From: CAIWHR01 sp963709525
GTDB lineage: Bacteria > Pseudomonadota > Gammaproteobacteria > Burkholderiales > Casimicrobiaceae
Assembly (NCBI GenBank): GCA_963709525.1
Contig: CAVPXB010000005.1
Coordinates: 96,488-160,487 of the forward strand
Length of the DNA stretch: 64,000 bases
Direction: 5' to 3'
A program made the position numbers and the translations under genes. Positions 51,481 to 60,344 of this stretch are shown here, one piece after another (the first letter of the stretch is position 1; every line of letters begins with the position of its first letter). A model generated the notes under the pieces. That model worked only from the letters and a program-made list of their open reading frames with translations. It made no database searches and was not told where the DNA came from.

Positions 51481-52599
51481 ATGAACCGCCCGCCATCTGC
51501 CCGCATCGGAGACGCCGTTACGGCCATCGACACGCCGGCGCTGGTCGTCGACCTCGACACGCTCGAGCGCAATCTCGACCTGATGGCGAACGCGATCCGA
51601 GGTGCAGGAATTGCGTTGCGGCCGCACGCCAAGGCGCACAAGTGCGTCGAGATCGCGCGCATGCAGATCGAGCGCGATGCGGTGGGCATCTGCTGCCAGA
51701 AGGTGAGCGAGGCGGAAGCATTCGTCGACGCCGGCATCCGCGACGTGCTCGTCACCAACGAGATCGTGGGTGCGGCGAAACTCGCGCGGCTGGCGGCGCT
51801 TGCGCAGCGGGCTGCGGTCGGCGTGCTCGCCGACGATGCGGGCAACGTGGCGGAACTCTCGGCAGCCGCGACGGCGGCCGGCGCGACGCTCGATGTGCTG
51901 GTCGAGGTCGACGTGGGCGCGCAGCGCTGCGGGGTGCAGCCGGGCGAGGCGGCGGCACGACTCGCCGCTGCGATCGCGCGCTCGCCTGGCCTGAGGCTGC
52001 GCGGCCTCCACGCCTACCAGGGCCGCGCGCAGCACCTGCGGACGGCGGACGAACGCCGGGCCGCGATCGCCGACGCCGTGCGTCTCGCTGCGCTGTCCAG
52101 GGACGCGATCGAGCGCGCCGGATTGCGTTGCCCGGTGGTGACCGGTGCCGGCACCGGCACCTGGCAGCTGGAGCGCGACAGCGGCGTCTACACCGAGCTG
52201 CAGCCTGGTTCCTACGCCTTCATGGACGCCGACTACGGCCGCAATGCGCTCGCCCCCGAGCAGCACCACTTCGAGCACAGCCTGTACGTGCTGACGACGG
52301 TGATGAGCACGCCGGTGCGCGAACGCGCCATCGTCGACGCGGGCCTCAAGGCGCTGGCGTTCGACAGCGGGCCGCCGCTGGTCTACGGGCGCCCAGGGCT
52401 GGCCTATCGCAAGGCCTCGGACGAGCACGGGATCATCGACGTCGCGGACAACATGCCCCCTGCCTGCATCGGCGATCGGCTGTGGCTGATCCCGGGCCAC
52501 TGCGATCCGACGGTCAACCTTTACGACTGGATGGTCGTGGTGCGCGGCGAGCGGGTCGAGGATGTCTGGGCGGTGGCGGCGCGGGGCGCGCTGGCCTGA
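51481..52599 (+). CDS. D-threonine aldolase/D-serine dehydratase-like PLP enzyme (DSD1 family)
   Basis: A 372-residue fold-type III PLP enzyme: TPALVVDLDTLERNL at the N-terminus of the alanine-racemase-like barrel, PHAKAHKCVEIARMQI with the PLP-linked Lys, and in the C-terminal half IPGHCDPTVNLYDW with the metal-binding His and Cys of D-threonine aldolase and D-serine dehydratase. It cleaves or dehydrates a D-3-hydroxy amino acid. The start at ATG 51481 has GGAG nine bases upstream; a GTG at 51466 in frame precedes that site and is less likely. Confidence 0.88.
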   Translation: MNRPPSARIGDAVTAIDTPALVVDLDTLERNLDLMANAIRGAGIALRPHAKAHKCVEIARMQIERDAVGICCQKVSEAEAFVDAGIRDVLVTNEIVGAAKLARLAALAQRAAVGVLADDAGNVAELSAAATAAGATLDVLVEVDVGAQRCGVQPGEAAARLAAAIARSPGLRLRGLHAYQGRAQHLRTADERRAAIADAVRLAALSRDAIERAGLRCPVVTGAGTGTWQLERDSGVYTELQPGSYAFMDADYGRNALAPEQHHFEHSLYVLTTVMSTPVRERAIVDAGLKALAFDSGPPLVYGRPGLAYRKASDEHGIIDVADNMPPACIGDRLWLIPGHCDPTVNLYDWMVVVRGERVEDVWAVAARGALA

Positions 52600-52619
52600 A
52601 TGGGGAGCAAGTACGCCCA

Positions 52620-52754
52620 TTGATCCGGCACGGAGGAGATTGAACTCTTGTAGGAGCGCCTTCAGGCACGAAGGCGTTCGCGCACTGGCACGGATTCGCA
52701 GCTGAAGGCGCTCCTACAAAGACCGCCATTTCATCCTTCATCGTGCCGGATCAA
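52620..52754. repeat. Complete repeat element with perfect ends and GTAGGAGCG palindrome
   Basis: Starts TTGATCCGGCAC (52620-52631) and ends with its exact complement GTGCCGGATCAA (52743-52754). Inside are arms TGTAGGAGCGCCTTCAGGC and GCTGAAGGCGCTCCTACA. This copy shows both the terminal inverted repeat and the internal palindrome clearly. Its right end overlaps the stop codon of the minus-strand TPR regulator (52751-52753). Confidence 0.88.
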
Positions 52755-54520
52755 CAGGCCCTTGCGCCGCCTCGCCAAGCCGGCAGCGACCATGAGCTGA
52801 GCAGGCCGTTGAAGTCCTCGTCATCGGCGAGCCAATCGAACGACGGGTCGACGCAGGCAGAGACCAGCAGGCGGTCCGCGCGTTCCCTCGCGCGCGTCAG
52901 TTGTCGTAGCACCCTCGCCTTGTCGCGCATCGCTCCGGCGAGCATCGCCAAGTGATACGAGGACATGTCCGGGAACTTCTCGCGGCACAGGGCTTCCTGT
53001 GCGGCTGCCCCGGCGCGATCGCCGCGCCGCGCCTCAACCATTCCCAGGCACATCGCGGGGGTCGGATTGCCTGGTTGTATCGTATCGGCGGTCCGGTAGA
53101 GCTCGGCGGCGCGATCGAGGTTGTCATCCCAAAGCTCGTTGTTTCCGTCGAGCACGGCGACCAACCAAGGCAGCGCGCCGATCGTTCGAGCGGGCCGGCC
53201 TTCTCGAGCAATCGCCATTCGCGGCGCGACTCGTCATGGCGGCGGGCGTACGAAAGCGTCGTCGCGACGTTGATCCGCAGCAAATCCGACAGCGGATCGT
53301 GTTGTCGCGCCAGCCTGGTCTCCGCTAACGCCTCCTCGAACGATCCGGTGTAACACAGCACGACCGCAAGATTGTGGCGTGCATTGGTGTTATGGGGGCA
53401 CGCCGCAGGACGCGGCGAAACGCGCGATGGCGGCCGTCGGGGTCGACGTCGTGCGTACCAACGATACTGCCCAGCACCAGCGCCGCATTGGATTCGTCGG
53501 GGTCGATGGCCAGCGCCAGTGCGCGGCCGGGCGCGGCCGCGCACAGCGGGGCGAATGCCCGATCCATCTGCAGTGTTGCGTATAGTAGGTCGATGCGAGG
53601 AAGCCCCAGGCGGTCGCACATTCCGGGTGCCGCCTGGCAATGGCGTCGATCTCGGGCGCCAGTTGTTCGAGTCCGCCACGGCTCGCGATGGCAGAACATG
53701 CGCGCGAGTTCGAGCGCGTGCCGCTCGCTCTGCGTCAACGCGGAGAGATCGAGTTGATCCGGTTCGCCCGATTCGCCTTTGACCGTTGCGGGAAACGCGC
53801 GAATACGCGATCGGCAAGCGCGTCGAACAACGCCAGCCGGTTGGCGTGCGCGGCTGCACGCGTCTCTATCCACTGGACGCCGCCGTCGATGGCGCTCAGG
53901 AGGCGCGCGGTCACGCGCAGGTCGTCGTTGCCCTCGCTCGCGAGCAGCGTATCGAGCAGCCATTCGACGCCGAGCTTGCGCCCGATCGACCGTGGGTCGT
54001 TTGCCTGCCCTTGCGCGGCCGTCACTGATTCGCGCGCAATGACCCGGGGCACGCCAAGCCGGGCGAGGCTGTCGGTCAGGCGGAGCGCGAGCGAAGGCAG
54101 AGCAGGTCGAGATCGTTGCGTCCGGTGTCGTTGCAGACGTTGAGAACCGCCAGACCTTGCGAAGCGGTGCTTCCAGGGCATGCGATGAACTCCGGCGCGT
54201 AGCGTCCCTTGGGCAGGACGATGCGCAGCCTCGGGGAGGACTTGTAGCACGCGTAGTGCGAACGAGGCGCGCGCGGAGCCTGCCGGCCGTCACCCGGACG
54301 ATCGGATCGCCTACGGGTCGTAGACGGCGGGGTCGCGGCGAAAGATCTCGAGCGCGATCGCAGTTTCGCGCTGCGCGCCCTCGTCGCCGGCGATGCACTT
54401 GTCGACCAGATAGCGCAGCAGCCGCAGGTGGCTCGGCGCCCGGCGCAGCGCGTCTCTTTCGCACAGGCGTGCGCGCTCTTCCTCGATTAGCCCGGCCGTC
54501 GGTGAGGGTTTTCCGTACAC
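52751..54520 (-). pseudogene. Broken TPR-containing transcriptional regulator-like gene
   Basis: Pieces of one protein appear in successive frames. From GTG 54520: SHLRLLRYLVDKCIAGDEGA and ALEIFRRDPAVYDP; then GDPIVRVTAGRLRARL, the winged-helix end seen in TolB/TPR regulators; then LTDSLARLGVPRVIARESV and LSAIDGGVQWIETRAAAHAN; then ALALAIDPDESNAALVLGS; then NARHNLAVVLCYTGSFEEAL and ALPWLVAVLDGNNELWDDNL, which are TPR-like. At least five frame changes and a stop (after YDP) break it. It could be a real relic or a badly sequenced gene. The final stop is inside the repeat at 52743. Confidence 0.6.
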
Positions 54521-54609
54521 GACAACACGGTAGCCTATTGAAAAGGCCTCCGGGGCGCGGTTGTAACGTGTTGTTACGTGTGTGCCAGACTACACCGTGA
54601 GCTGGGCAC

Positions 54610-55263
54610 TCACAGCGTCACCATCCCCCGCGGCGTCCTCAACATCGCCGCGAACCGCGTGTCGCGGTCGTAGCTGATCGAGATCACGCCTTCGAGTCCC
54701 AGCGCCGTCAGCGCCGCGCGCAGCGGCGCGGGTTCCGGATGCGTGCCGGCGAGTTGCGCCAGCGTGACGTTGGACTTGGGCAGCTGCTCCGCGGGGTGCG
54801 TCGGCACGTCCCACTGGATCAGCATCGGCACGAGTCCCTTGCCTGGTCGCGCCCCATCATCGGGAATCGTGATCCGCCAGCGGTAGTCGCCGCGCTGCAT
54901 CGGCTGAACCGTTCCCAGCGGCAACGGCGCCGCCGCGGCGGCGGCTTCGATATCGTTGGTGCGCGCCACCCAGCCCACGAGCCGCGGGCGCTCGGTCAGC
55001 TCCGCCTGCAACGCAATGTCGTCGAGCCCGAACCAGCGGGGCCATGGCGGCTTGGGGGCGTCGGGGTCGATCGCGATGATCTCGAGATACGTCTCACCGC
55101 CCAGGCGCAGCAGCGCATTGTGCGTGCCCATCGTCGCGTGCTTGCCGCCCGGCACCGGTGTGACGCCCATCATGGTGGCGAGGTTGTCGATGCCGTCGGC
55201 CAGCGTGACGGCGGCGATGACCAGGTGATCGAGCGCGGCGTGGAAACGGGGCAGGGGCGTCAT
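54610..55263 (-). CDS. Glyoxalase-like VOC domain protein
   Basis: A 217-residue protein with LDHLVIAAVTLADGIDNLA at the start (first metal His) and GTHNALLRLGGETYLEIIAI later (Glu), the PF13468 glyoxalase-like pattern; the second half has GMVTL near the end and LIQWDVPTHP. Substrate unknown. The start at 55263 is chosen because 46 residues of a longer ORF upstream are low-complexity and overlap the next gene. It lies 16 bases downstream of the esterase gene, likely in one operon. Confidence 0.8.
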   Translation of the reverse strand: MTPLPRFHAALDHLVIAAVTLADGIDNLATMMGVTPVPGGKHATMGTHNALLRLGGETYLEIIAIDPDAPKPPWPRWFGLDDIALQAELTERPRLVGWVARTNDIEAAAAAAPLPLGTVQPMQRGDYRWRITIPDDGARPGKGLVPMLIQWDVPTHPAEQLPKSNVTLAQLAGTHPEPAPLRAALTALGLEGVISISYDRDTRFAAMLRTPRGMVTL

Positions 55264-55279
55264 CGATGGGGCCGGTGAA

Positions 55280-56308
55280 TCATGCGCTTGCGTTCGTTGA
55301 ATTGCGCACCAGCGCGCCCAGCAGTGCCGTCGCATCGGGAGCGGCGGGGTCGTTGTACGCGTACTTGGGATCGCCGCCGCTCCACGCGTGGCCGAGTGCA
55401 CCGACGAACACGTGCTGTGCGACGACGCGATCGTCGTGGCGCCACTCGGTCGTGGTCATCGTGCGGCCGCCGTCGAGGGTCGTGGCGGTGCTCGAATCGG
55501 GGTGGGGCAATTCGCCTGCCGCACCTTCCTGCGCGGCGGGGTGACCGTTGAGCGCCAGGTACTGCCGCACGAGCTGTGCCGCATTGACCGGCGCGACGAC
55601 GTCGTCGCGCCCGCCCTGGATGGCGACCAGCGGCACCGGCAGCGTGCCGGGACCGGTGTCGTCGCGTGCATCCGTTCCGATCTGAACGACATCGCGATCT
55701 GCGCCATTCTTCAGAACCCCGAGCGCTGCAAGCGGCGACGACGCGGCACCGCAGGCAATCCCCGAATGCACGAGAACGCCTGCCACGAGGTCGGGGCGCC
55801 GCACGCCCAGCACCGCGGCGAGCGCGCCGCCCGACGACAGGCCGGCGACGAACACGCGCATCCTGTCGATGCGATAGCGCCGCCTGACTGCGCGAATCTG
55901 GGCCGCGACGATGGCCGTCTCGCCCCAGCCGCGCGCGGTCGCGAAGTCGAACCAGTTCCAGCAGCCCCAGGCATTGGCGCCGTTCTTCTGTCGCGGAAGA
56001 AGAACGAGGCAGCCGAGGTCGTCGGCCAGCGTCGTGATGCGCGTGGCGGCGGCCACTTCCTCCGGCGTCTGCCGGCAACCGTGGATCAGAACGACGAGCG
56101 GCGCGCGACGCCAGCGCCAGCGCGAATGACCCTTGGGGACGTAGACGAGGTAGTCGCGGCGCGGAAGGATCCACGGCGCGGCCGCCAGGAACCCGCGGAC
56201 GGCACCCTTGCTGCCGGATTCGAAGCGTCCGGGTTCGGGCGGCTTGCGGCCCGGCAGGCGGTCGAAAAGCGCCCGAATCCTGGCCCAGAGATTGCGCAAC
56301 AGAGGCAT
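55280..56308 (-). CDS. PHB-depolymerase-like esterase
   Basis: A 342-residue alpha/beta hydrolase of the LpqC/PHB-depolymerase type. VVLIHGCRQTPEEVAAATRI holds the oxyanion-hole region, VAGLSSGGALAAVL the nucleophile Ser, VPLVAIQGGRDDVVAPVNAA the acid region, and GALGHAWSGG the catalytic His. A Trp-rich segment (WGCWNWFD) is typical. No clear signal peptide: the start is Arg-rich with a weak hydrophobic stretch, so it may be cytoplasmic. It probably cleaves poly- or oligo-3-hydroxybutyrate or a related ester. Confidence 0.87.
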   Translation of the reverse strand: MPLLRNLWARIRALFDRLPGRKPPEPGRFESGSKGAVRGFLAAAPWILPRRDYLVYVPKGHSRWRWRRAPLVVLIHGCRQTPEEVAAATRITTLADDLGCLVLLPRQKNGANAWGCWNWFDFATARGWGETAIVAAQIRAVRRRYRIDRMRVFVAGLSSGGALAAVLGVRRPDLVAGVLVHSGIACGAASSPLAALGVLKNGADRDVVQIGTDARDDTGPGTLPVPLVAIQGGRDDVVAPVNAAQLVRQYLALNGHPAAQEGAAGELPHPDSSTATTLDGGRTMTTTEWRHDDRVVAQHVFVGALGHAWSGGDPKYAYNDPAAPDATALLGALVRNSTNASA

Positions 56309-56409
56309 CGTCTATCGGTATCCGGGAAGCGTGCCGGGGTGGCACGAGCTTCGCCTGTGGCAGGTCGGCTCAGGATGAACCCGCATCGAGGACGCATCGC
56401 GGACGGTCT

Positions 56410-56871
56410 TCATGCGCTCGGTTCTCGTTGAATTTTCATTTTCCGACCTTGCTGGGCGCCAGCCGCAAAGCCTTGCGGCGAAATCGCGCGCCCGCGCATG
56501 CCCGCATCCCGAAGCAGCAGCTTGTCGCCAGTAACGAGCACCAGGTCTGCCCGCGCTGCGAGCAGCTCCCACAACAACTGATCGCCGGGGTCGGGAGCCG
56601 GCGGGGCGGCGACTGGCGTCAACACGATCGCGTGTTGGGCCAGGTCGGTCAGGATGGCCTCCACTTCGGCAACCGTCAGGCCATGCAGTCTGCGCATGGT
56701 CGGCCGCACAAGCACCGTGCGGTATTCGGCCAGCAGGGCCTCGGACACGACAAAGGGGAACGCTGCGGCCAGCATGCCGTCCAGGATGCGAGCAACGGGC
56801 GATGCTTCGTGCGCGGTCAGCAGACCGGCCACGACCACGTTGGTGTCGATGATGACGGCCGGGTGAGTCAA
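56410..56871 (-). CDS. PIN-domain toxin
   Basis: A 153-residue PIN-domain protein. Acidic metal-site residues are Asp9 in IIDTNVVVAG, Glu49 in LLAEYR, Asp97 in PGDQLLWE and Asp116 in TGDKLL, the nuclease quartet. It would cut RNA when free of its antitoxin. Start at TTG 56871 is chosen because GGAGG (56879-56883) lies seven bases upstream and the protein then opens directly with the PIN strand; a GTG at 56931 that overlaps the antitoxin stop would add 20 unrelated residues. Confidence 0.85.
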   Translation of the reverse strand: MTHPAVIIDTNVVVAGLLTAHEASPVARILDGMLAAAFPFVVSEALLAEYRTVLVRPTMRRLHGLTVAEVEAILTDLAQHAIVLTPVAAPPAPDPGDQLLWELLAARADLVLVTGDKLLLRDAGMRGRAISPQGFAAGAQQGRKMKIQREPSA

Positions 56872-56927
56872 AGATGAACCTCCGCGCAGCGCGCTGTGGT
56901 GTTCGCCCTGGGGGGCGGCCCTGCGGC

Positions 56928-57167
56928 TCACGGCTTGCGGCGCACCGCTCGAACCTGTTCCTGCGTCACGGCCAGCGCCTGAACTTCGGTCAGCTTGCTG
57001 TGTTCTCGCGCGCGGCGCACGAGGTCGCGCGCATCCTGCCGCGACTTGATGCCGTAGAAATCCAGACTTTCATCGATCAGTTGCCCGATCGTCTTGTCGC
57101 GCTGCGCAGATGCTTCCTTGAGCGCCCGGTAACGGGCCTCGGAGAGGGTGATGGTCAGACGGCTCAT
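56928..57167 (-). CDS. Ribbon-helix-helix-type antitoxin
   Basis: A 79-residue protein that starts SRLTITLSEARYRALKEASA, an RHH beta-strand and helix, followed by RDKTIGQLIDESLDFYGIK and a charged tail (REHSKLTEVQALAV) that would wrap the toxin. It lies 56 bases upstream of the PIN toxin and on the same strand. The start at 57167 has its promoter-side palindrome at 57176-57201, nine bases upstream, a typical autoregulated toxin-antitoxin layout. Confidence 0.85.
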   Translation of the reverse strand: MSRLTITLSEARYRALKEASAQRDKTIGQLIDESLDFYGIKSRQDARDLVRRAREHSKLTEVQALAVTQEQVRAVRRKP

Positions 57168-57175
57168 GCCGGCCT

Positions 57176-57201
57176 CATATTGGTGCTTTGACACCAATAT
57201 G
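57176..57201. promoter_or_regulatory. Operator palindrome of the toxin-antitoxin pair
   Basis: Perfect inverted repeat CATATTGGTG-CTTTGA-CACCAATATG with ten-base arms. It lies nine bases upstream of the antitoxin start, between the gene and the repeat array that begins at 57250. RHH antitoxins bind such sites, so it is very likely the autoregulatory operator. Its AT-rich core may also hold the -10 box. Confidence 0.75.
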
Positions 57202-57249
57202 CTAGCGCAGGCCAGCACTCCTGGCAACGACATGCTGTGAGTCAACACG

Positions 57250-57426
57250 TAGGCTCAGGACAGGCCCTTCGACAAGCTTCCTTCGACAAGCTTCCTTCGA
57301 CAGGCTCAGGACAGGCCCTTCGACAAGCTTCCTTCGACAAGCTCAGGACAGGCCCTTCGACAGGCTCAGGACAGGCCCTTCGACAAGCTCAGGGCGAACG
57401 GTTCAATCATGCTCATGCCGAATCAA
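57250..57426. repeat. Composite repeat array, TTGATCCGGCA family, six internal units
   Basis: A run of CAGGCCCTTCGACAAGCT units interleaved with TTCGACAGGCTCAGGA variants, ending GGGCGAACGGTTCAATCA and CATGCCGAATCAA. Orientation is opposite to 51330. It has more units than any other copy in the window. Its right end overlaps the stop codon of the lactonase gene (57423-57425). Confidence 0.85.
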
Positions 57427-58349
57427 TGAGTGCCGTTGACGGTGAGGTGGCAGCTGTAGACCGAACTGGTGGCGCAGATGAAAAGACGGTTGCGCCGCGG
57501 CCCCCCGAAACACACATTGGCCACCGCCTCGGGCACCAGGATCTTGCCGATCAACTCGCCGGCGGGGGTATACACGTGCACGCCGTCGGCGGCACTGGTC
57601 CAGAGGCGGCCGTCGCGATCGATGCGAAAACCGTCGAACAACCCCGCCGTGCATTCGGCGAACACGCGGGATTTTCCGAGCGTGCGACCGTCCGCGCTGA
57701 CGTCGAATCGGCGAATGTGGCGCGGACCCGCCGGATCGTGGCTGGCACCCGTGTCGGCGATGTAGAGCACGCGCTCGTCCGGCGAAAAGGCAAGTCCGTT
57801 CGGCTTGACGAAGTCGTCCGCCACCTGCTCGACGACCCCGCTTTGCGGATCGACGCGATAGACGCCGCAGGCGCCGATCTCGCTGTCGGCGCGCTGGCCT
57901 TCGTAGTCGGACAGGATGCCGTAGGTCGGGTCGGTGAACCACACGCCGCCGTCCGAGTGCGCGACCACGTCGTTGGGCGAATTGAGTCGCCGTCCCTGCC
58001 ACCGATCGGCGACGACGGTGATCTCGCCGTTGTGCTCGGTGCGGGTAACGCGTCGCGTCAGGTGTTCGCAAGTGACAAGCCGACCGGCGCGGTCGACGGT
58101 GTTGCCGTTGGCGTTGTTCGATGGCTGCCGGAACAGCCCCACCGTGCCGTTGAGTTCGTCGAAGCGCAGCATGCGGTTGTTCGGGATGTCCGACCAGACG
58201 AGGGTGCGGTGTGCTGCGAACCAGGCCGGCCCCTCGCACCAGCGGCCGCCGCGCCACAGGCGCTCGATGCGCTCGTGCGGAAAGAAGCATCCGGCGAAGC
58301 GCGGGTCGATCGCTTCGAAGCCGGTGCCCTCGATCGGGTCGTGATTCAT
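57423..58349 (-). CDS. SMP-30/gluconolactonase-family protein
   Basis: A 308-residue six-bladed beta-propeller hydrolase. Metal-site residues are visible: Glu in CEGPAWF, Asn in NSPNDVV, Asn in KPNGLAFSPDE and Asp in GFRIDRDG. Relatives open sugar lactones (glucono-, xylono- or arabinono-lactone) with Ca2+ or Zn2+. The start at 58349 has GGAGA upstream. It is the last gene after a sugar ABC transporter, so the imported sugar is probably oxidised to a lactone outside this window and opened here. Its stop codon lies in the repeat end at 57426. Confidence 0.88.
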   Translation of the reverse strand: MNHDPIEGTGFEAIDPRFAGCFFPHERIERLWRGGRWCEGPAWFAAHRTLVWSDIPNNRMLRFDELNGTVGLFRQPSNNANGNTVDRAGRLVTCEHLTRRVTRTEHNGEITVVADRWQGRRLNSPNDVVAHSDGGVWFTDPTYGILSDYEGQRADSEIGACGVYRVDPQSGVVEQVADDFVKPNGLAFSPDERVLYIADTGASHDPAGPRHIRRFDVSADGRTLGKSRVFAECTAGLFDGFRIDRDGRLWTSAADGVHVYTPAGELIGKILVPEAVANVCFGGPRRNRLFICATSSVYSCHLTVNGTH

Positions 58350-58375
58350 GGGGCTCTCCAGAATGATCGCAAGCT

Positions 58376-59353
58376 TCAGGTCGGGTCGCGCGTGCCGGCG
58401 ATGACGATGACCGCGATGATGATGAGACCGGTCAGCAGCATGCGCAGCCCCGGTCCGGCCCCGGCGGCGTTGAGCATTGCCACCAGCAGGAACATGAACA
58501 GCGCGGCGCCCCAGATCCCGGGAACGCAAGGGCGGCCGCCGCTGACCGACGATCCGCCGATGACGACGACAGCGATGGTCAGCAACAGATACTCCTCGCC
58601 CTGATCGAGCGAGTTGCCCCCGGCAAAGCCGGCAATGAGCGCGCCGGTGAGTCCTGCGAGCGCGGCACAGATCACGTAGGTAATGAGACGTGTGCGCTCC
58701 ACCCGCACACCCGCCAGGTGGGCAGCGCGCCGGTTCTGACCGATGGCAGCGATGGAGCGCCCGAGCACGCTGCGCTCGATCATGACCCAGACAGCCACGC
58801 TGATCGCGAGCGCGACCAGCGCGACCAGCGGGATGCCAAGCAGGCGCAATGCCAGCAGATCGGAGAAGAGCGGCGGCGGCTTGATCTTCAGGCCCCGCCC
58901 GACGCTGATGGCCAGCGACATCACGATCATCGAGCCCGACAGCGTGGCGATGATCGGCGGGATGCGCAGCAGGCGGATGAGCGCGAAGTTGAACAACCCG
59001 ACGCCGACGCCGGCGGCGATTGCCGCGAGAAGGCCGGGCACGATCATCGAATTGTCGCCGTTCATCACGATCATCGACACTGCGCTCGCGAGCGCGATCG
59101 CCGACGGAATCGACAGGTCGGCGTTGCCCGGCCCCGTGCTGATCACCAGCATCTGGCCCAGCGAGACCAGAACGGTAAAAGCCGAAAAACTGAGCGCGGC
59201 GCTGATGAGATCGCCCGAGCCCTGCCCCTGGCCCGCGACCACCGCAATGCCCCAGGCGAGTGCTGCGGCGACCCAGGATCCGAGCCAGGGTTGCACGGTC
59301 CAGCGGCGGCGCGCAGGGCGGTCTGCCGCAGAGGTGGTGCTGGCCGGACTCAT
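58376..59353 (-). CDS. Sugar ABC transporter permease (RbsC-like) 1
   Basis: A 325-residue BPD-type permease of the RbsC group with eight to ten hydrophobic helices. It has TVLVSLGQMLVISTGPGNAD and LSIPSAIALAS at the start of the core and GFAGGNSLDQGEEYLLLTIA with VVVIGGSSVSGGR, the family motif that contacts the ATPase. It forms the translocation pore with permease 2. Its start overlaps the end of permease 2 by four bases. Confidence 0.9.
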   Translation of the reverse strand: MSPASTTSAADRPARRRWTVQPWLGSWVAAALAWGIAVVAGQGQGSGDLISAALSFSAFTVLVSLGQMLVISTGPGNADLSIPSAIALASAVSMIVMNGDNSMIVPGLLAAIAAGVGVGLFNFALIRLLRIPPIIATLSGSMIVMSLAISVGRGLKIKPPPLFSDLLALRLLGIPLVALVALAISVAVWVMIERSVLGRSIAAIGQNRRAAHLAGVRVERTRLITYVICAALAGLTGALIAGFAGGNSLDQGEEYLLLTIAVVVIGGSSVSGGRPCVPGIWGAALFMFLLVAMLNAAGAGPGLRMLLTGLIIIAVIVIAGTRDPT

Positions 59354-60344
59354 GGCTTGTGCTCCAGACGGTCGATGACGGCGCGCAGGCCGAGCACCAG
59401 GATCAGGATCAGACCCTGCATGCCGACCTGCCAGTCGGGCGCGATGCGCAGGAAGGTCAGGAACGACGCCGCCAACGTCATCGTGAGGGCGCCGACGACC
59501 GCGCCGACGGGCGACACGCGGCCGCCGACGAACTCGCCGCCGCCGAGGATGACCGCGGCGATCGACACCAGCGTGTAGCGCGAGGCAATGTTGGCATCGG
59601 CCGACGTGGTCTGGCCGACCAGCAGCAGGCCGGCCAGCACACCGAACACGCCGGCCACCGCATAGACGCCGGCGCGCACGCGCACCAGCGACCACCCGGC
59701 GCGCGCGACCGCGGCCGCGTTGCCGCCCAGGCCGCGCACGACGCTGCCGAACGCGCTGCGGGTAACGAGCAGGTGTCCGAGAAGCGCCGCCACGATCGCG
59801 ATCCAGATCGGCAGCGGCATCAGCGGCGCCTTCCAGAGCATCGCATCGCTCAGCCACGCGGGAGCCTTGCCGCCCGGCGTGGGAAGCAGGATTACGGCGC
59901 AGCCGAGCCAGACGAATGACAGCCCCAGCGTGACGACGATGGAAGGCAGGCGGCGCCACTCGATAAGCGCGCCCGCCAACGCGTAGGCGGCGACAGCAGC
60001 GGCGAGCGCGCCTACGGCGAGCAACGGCTCCGTGGGCAGCAGCGTTGCCCCGATCGTCGCCGTCAGCGAGACGAAGGGGCCGATCGACAGGTCGAGGTCG
60101 CTCACCGCCAGGATCATCATCTGCGCGAGGGTCGCGAACATGATCGGAATGGCGAGGTTCAGCAGCAGGTTGAGGCCGAAATACGACATCGTCCTCGGGT
60201 GCTGCCAGAACACCGCTCCCAGCAGAAGGGCGAGCGCCAATGCGGGCAGCAGCGTGCGCAGCAGTGGCGCCCATTGCCGGCCCCCCGCGCGGCGGCCGGA
60301 AGCGCCGGCAGGCCGGCGGGCGCCGGAGTTCGCAGCAGGCTCAC
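59350..60344 (-). CDS. Sugar ABC transporter permease (RbsC-like) 2 (frameshift in a G run)
   Basis: About 331 residues. Start GTG 60344 (SLLRTPAPAG) overlaps the ATPase stop (GTGA) and is preceded by GAGGAGG. After 20 codons the frame shifts within a run of six G (60281-60286); adding one G restores WAPLLRTLLPALALALLLGA and the rest of the RbsC-like core (LAVSDLDLSIGPFVSLTATI, VSIAAVILGGGEFVGGRVSP). Without it a start at 60240 would miss the first helix. I read this as a homopolymer error. Confidence 0.85.

Noticed and set aside
57250..57426. Regularly spaced short repeats resembling a CRISPR array
   Set aside because: Units are variable, directly abut one another without unique spacers and match dispersed elements elsewhere; no cas gene is present.
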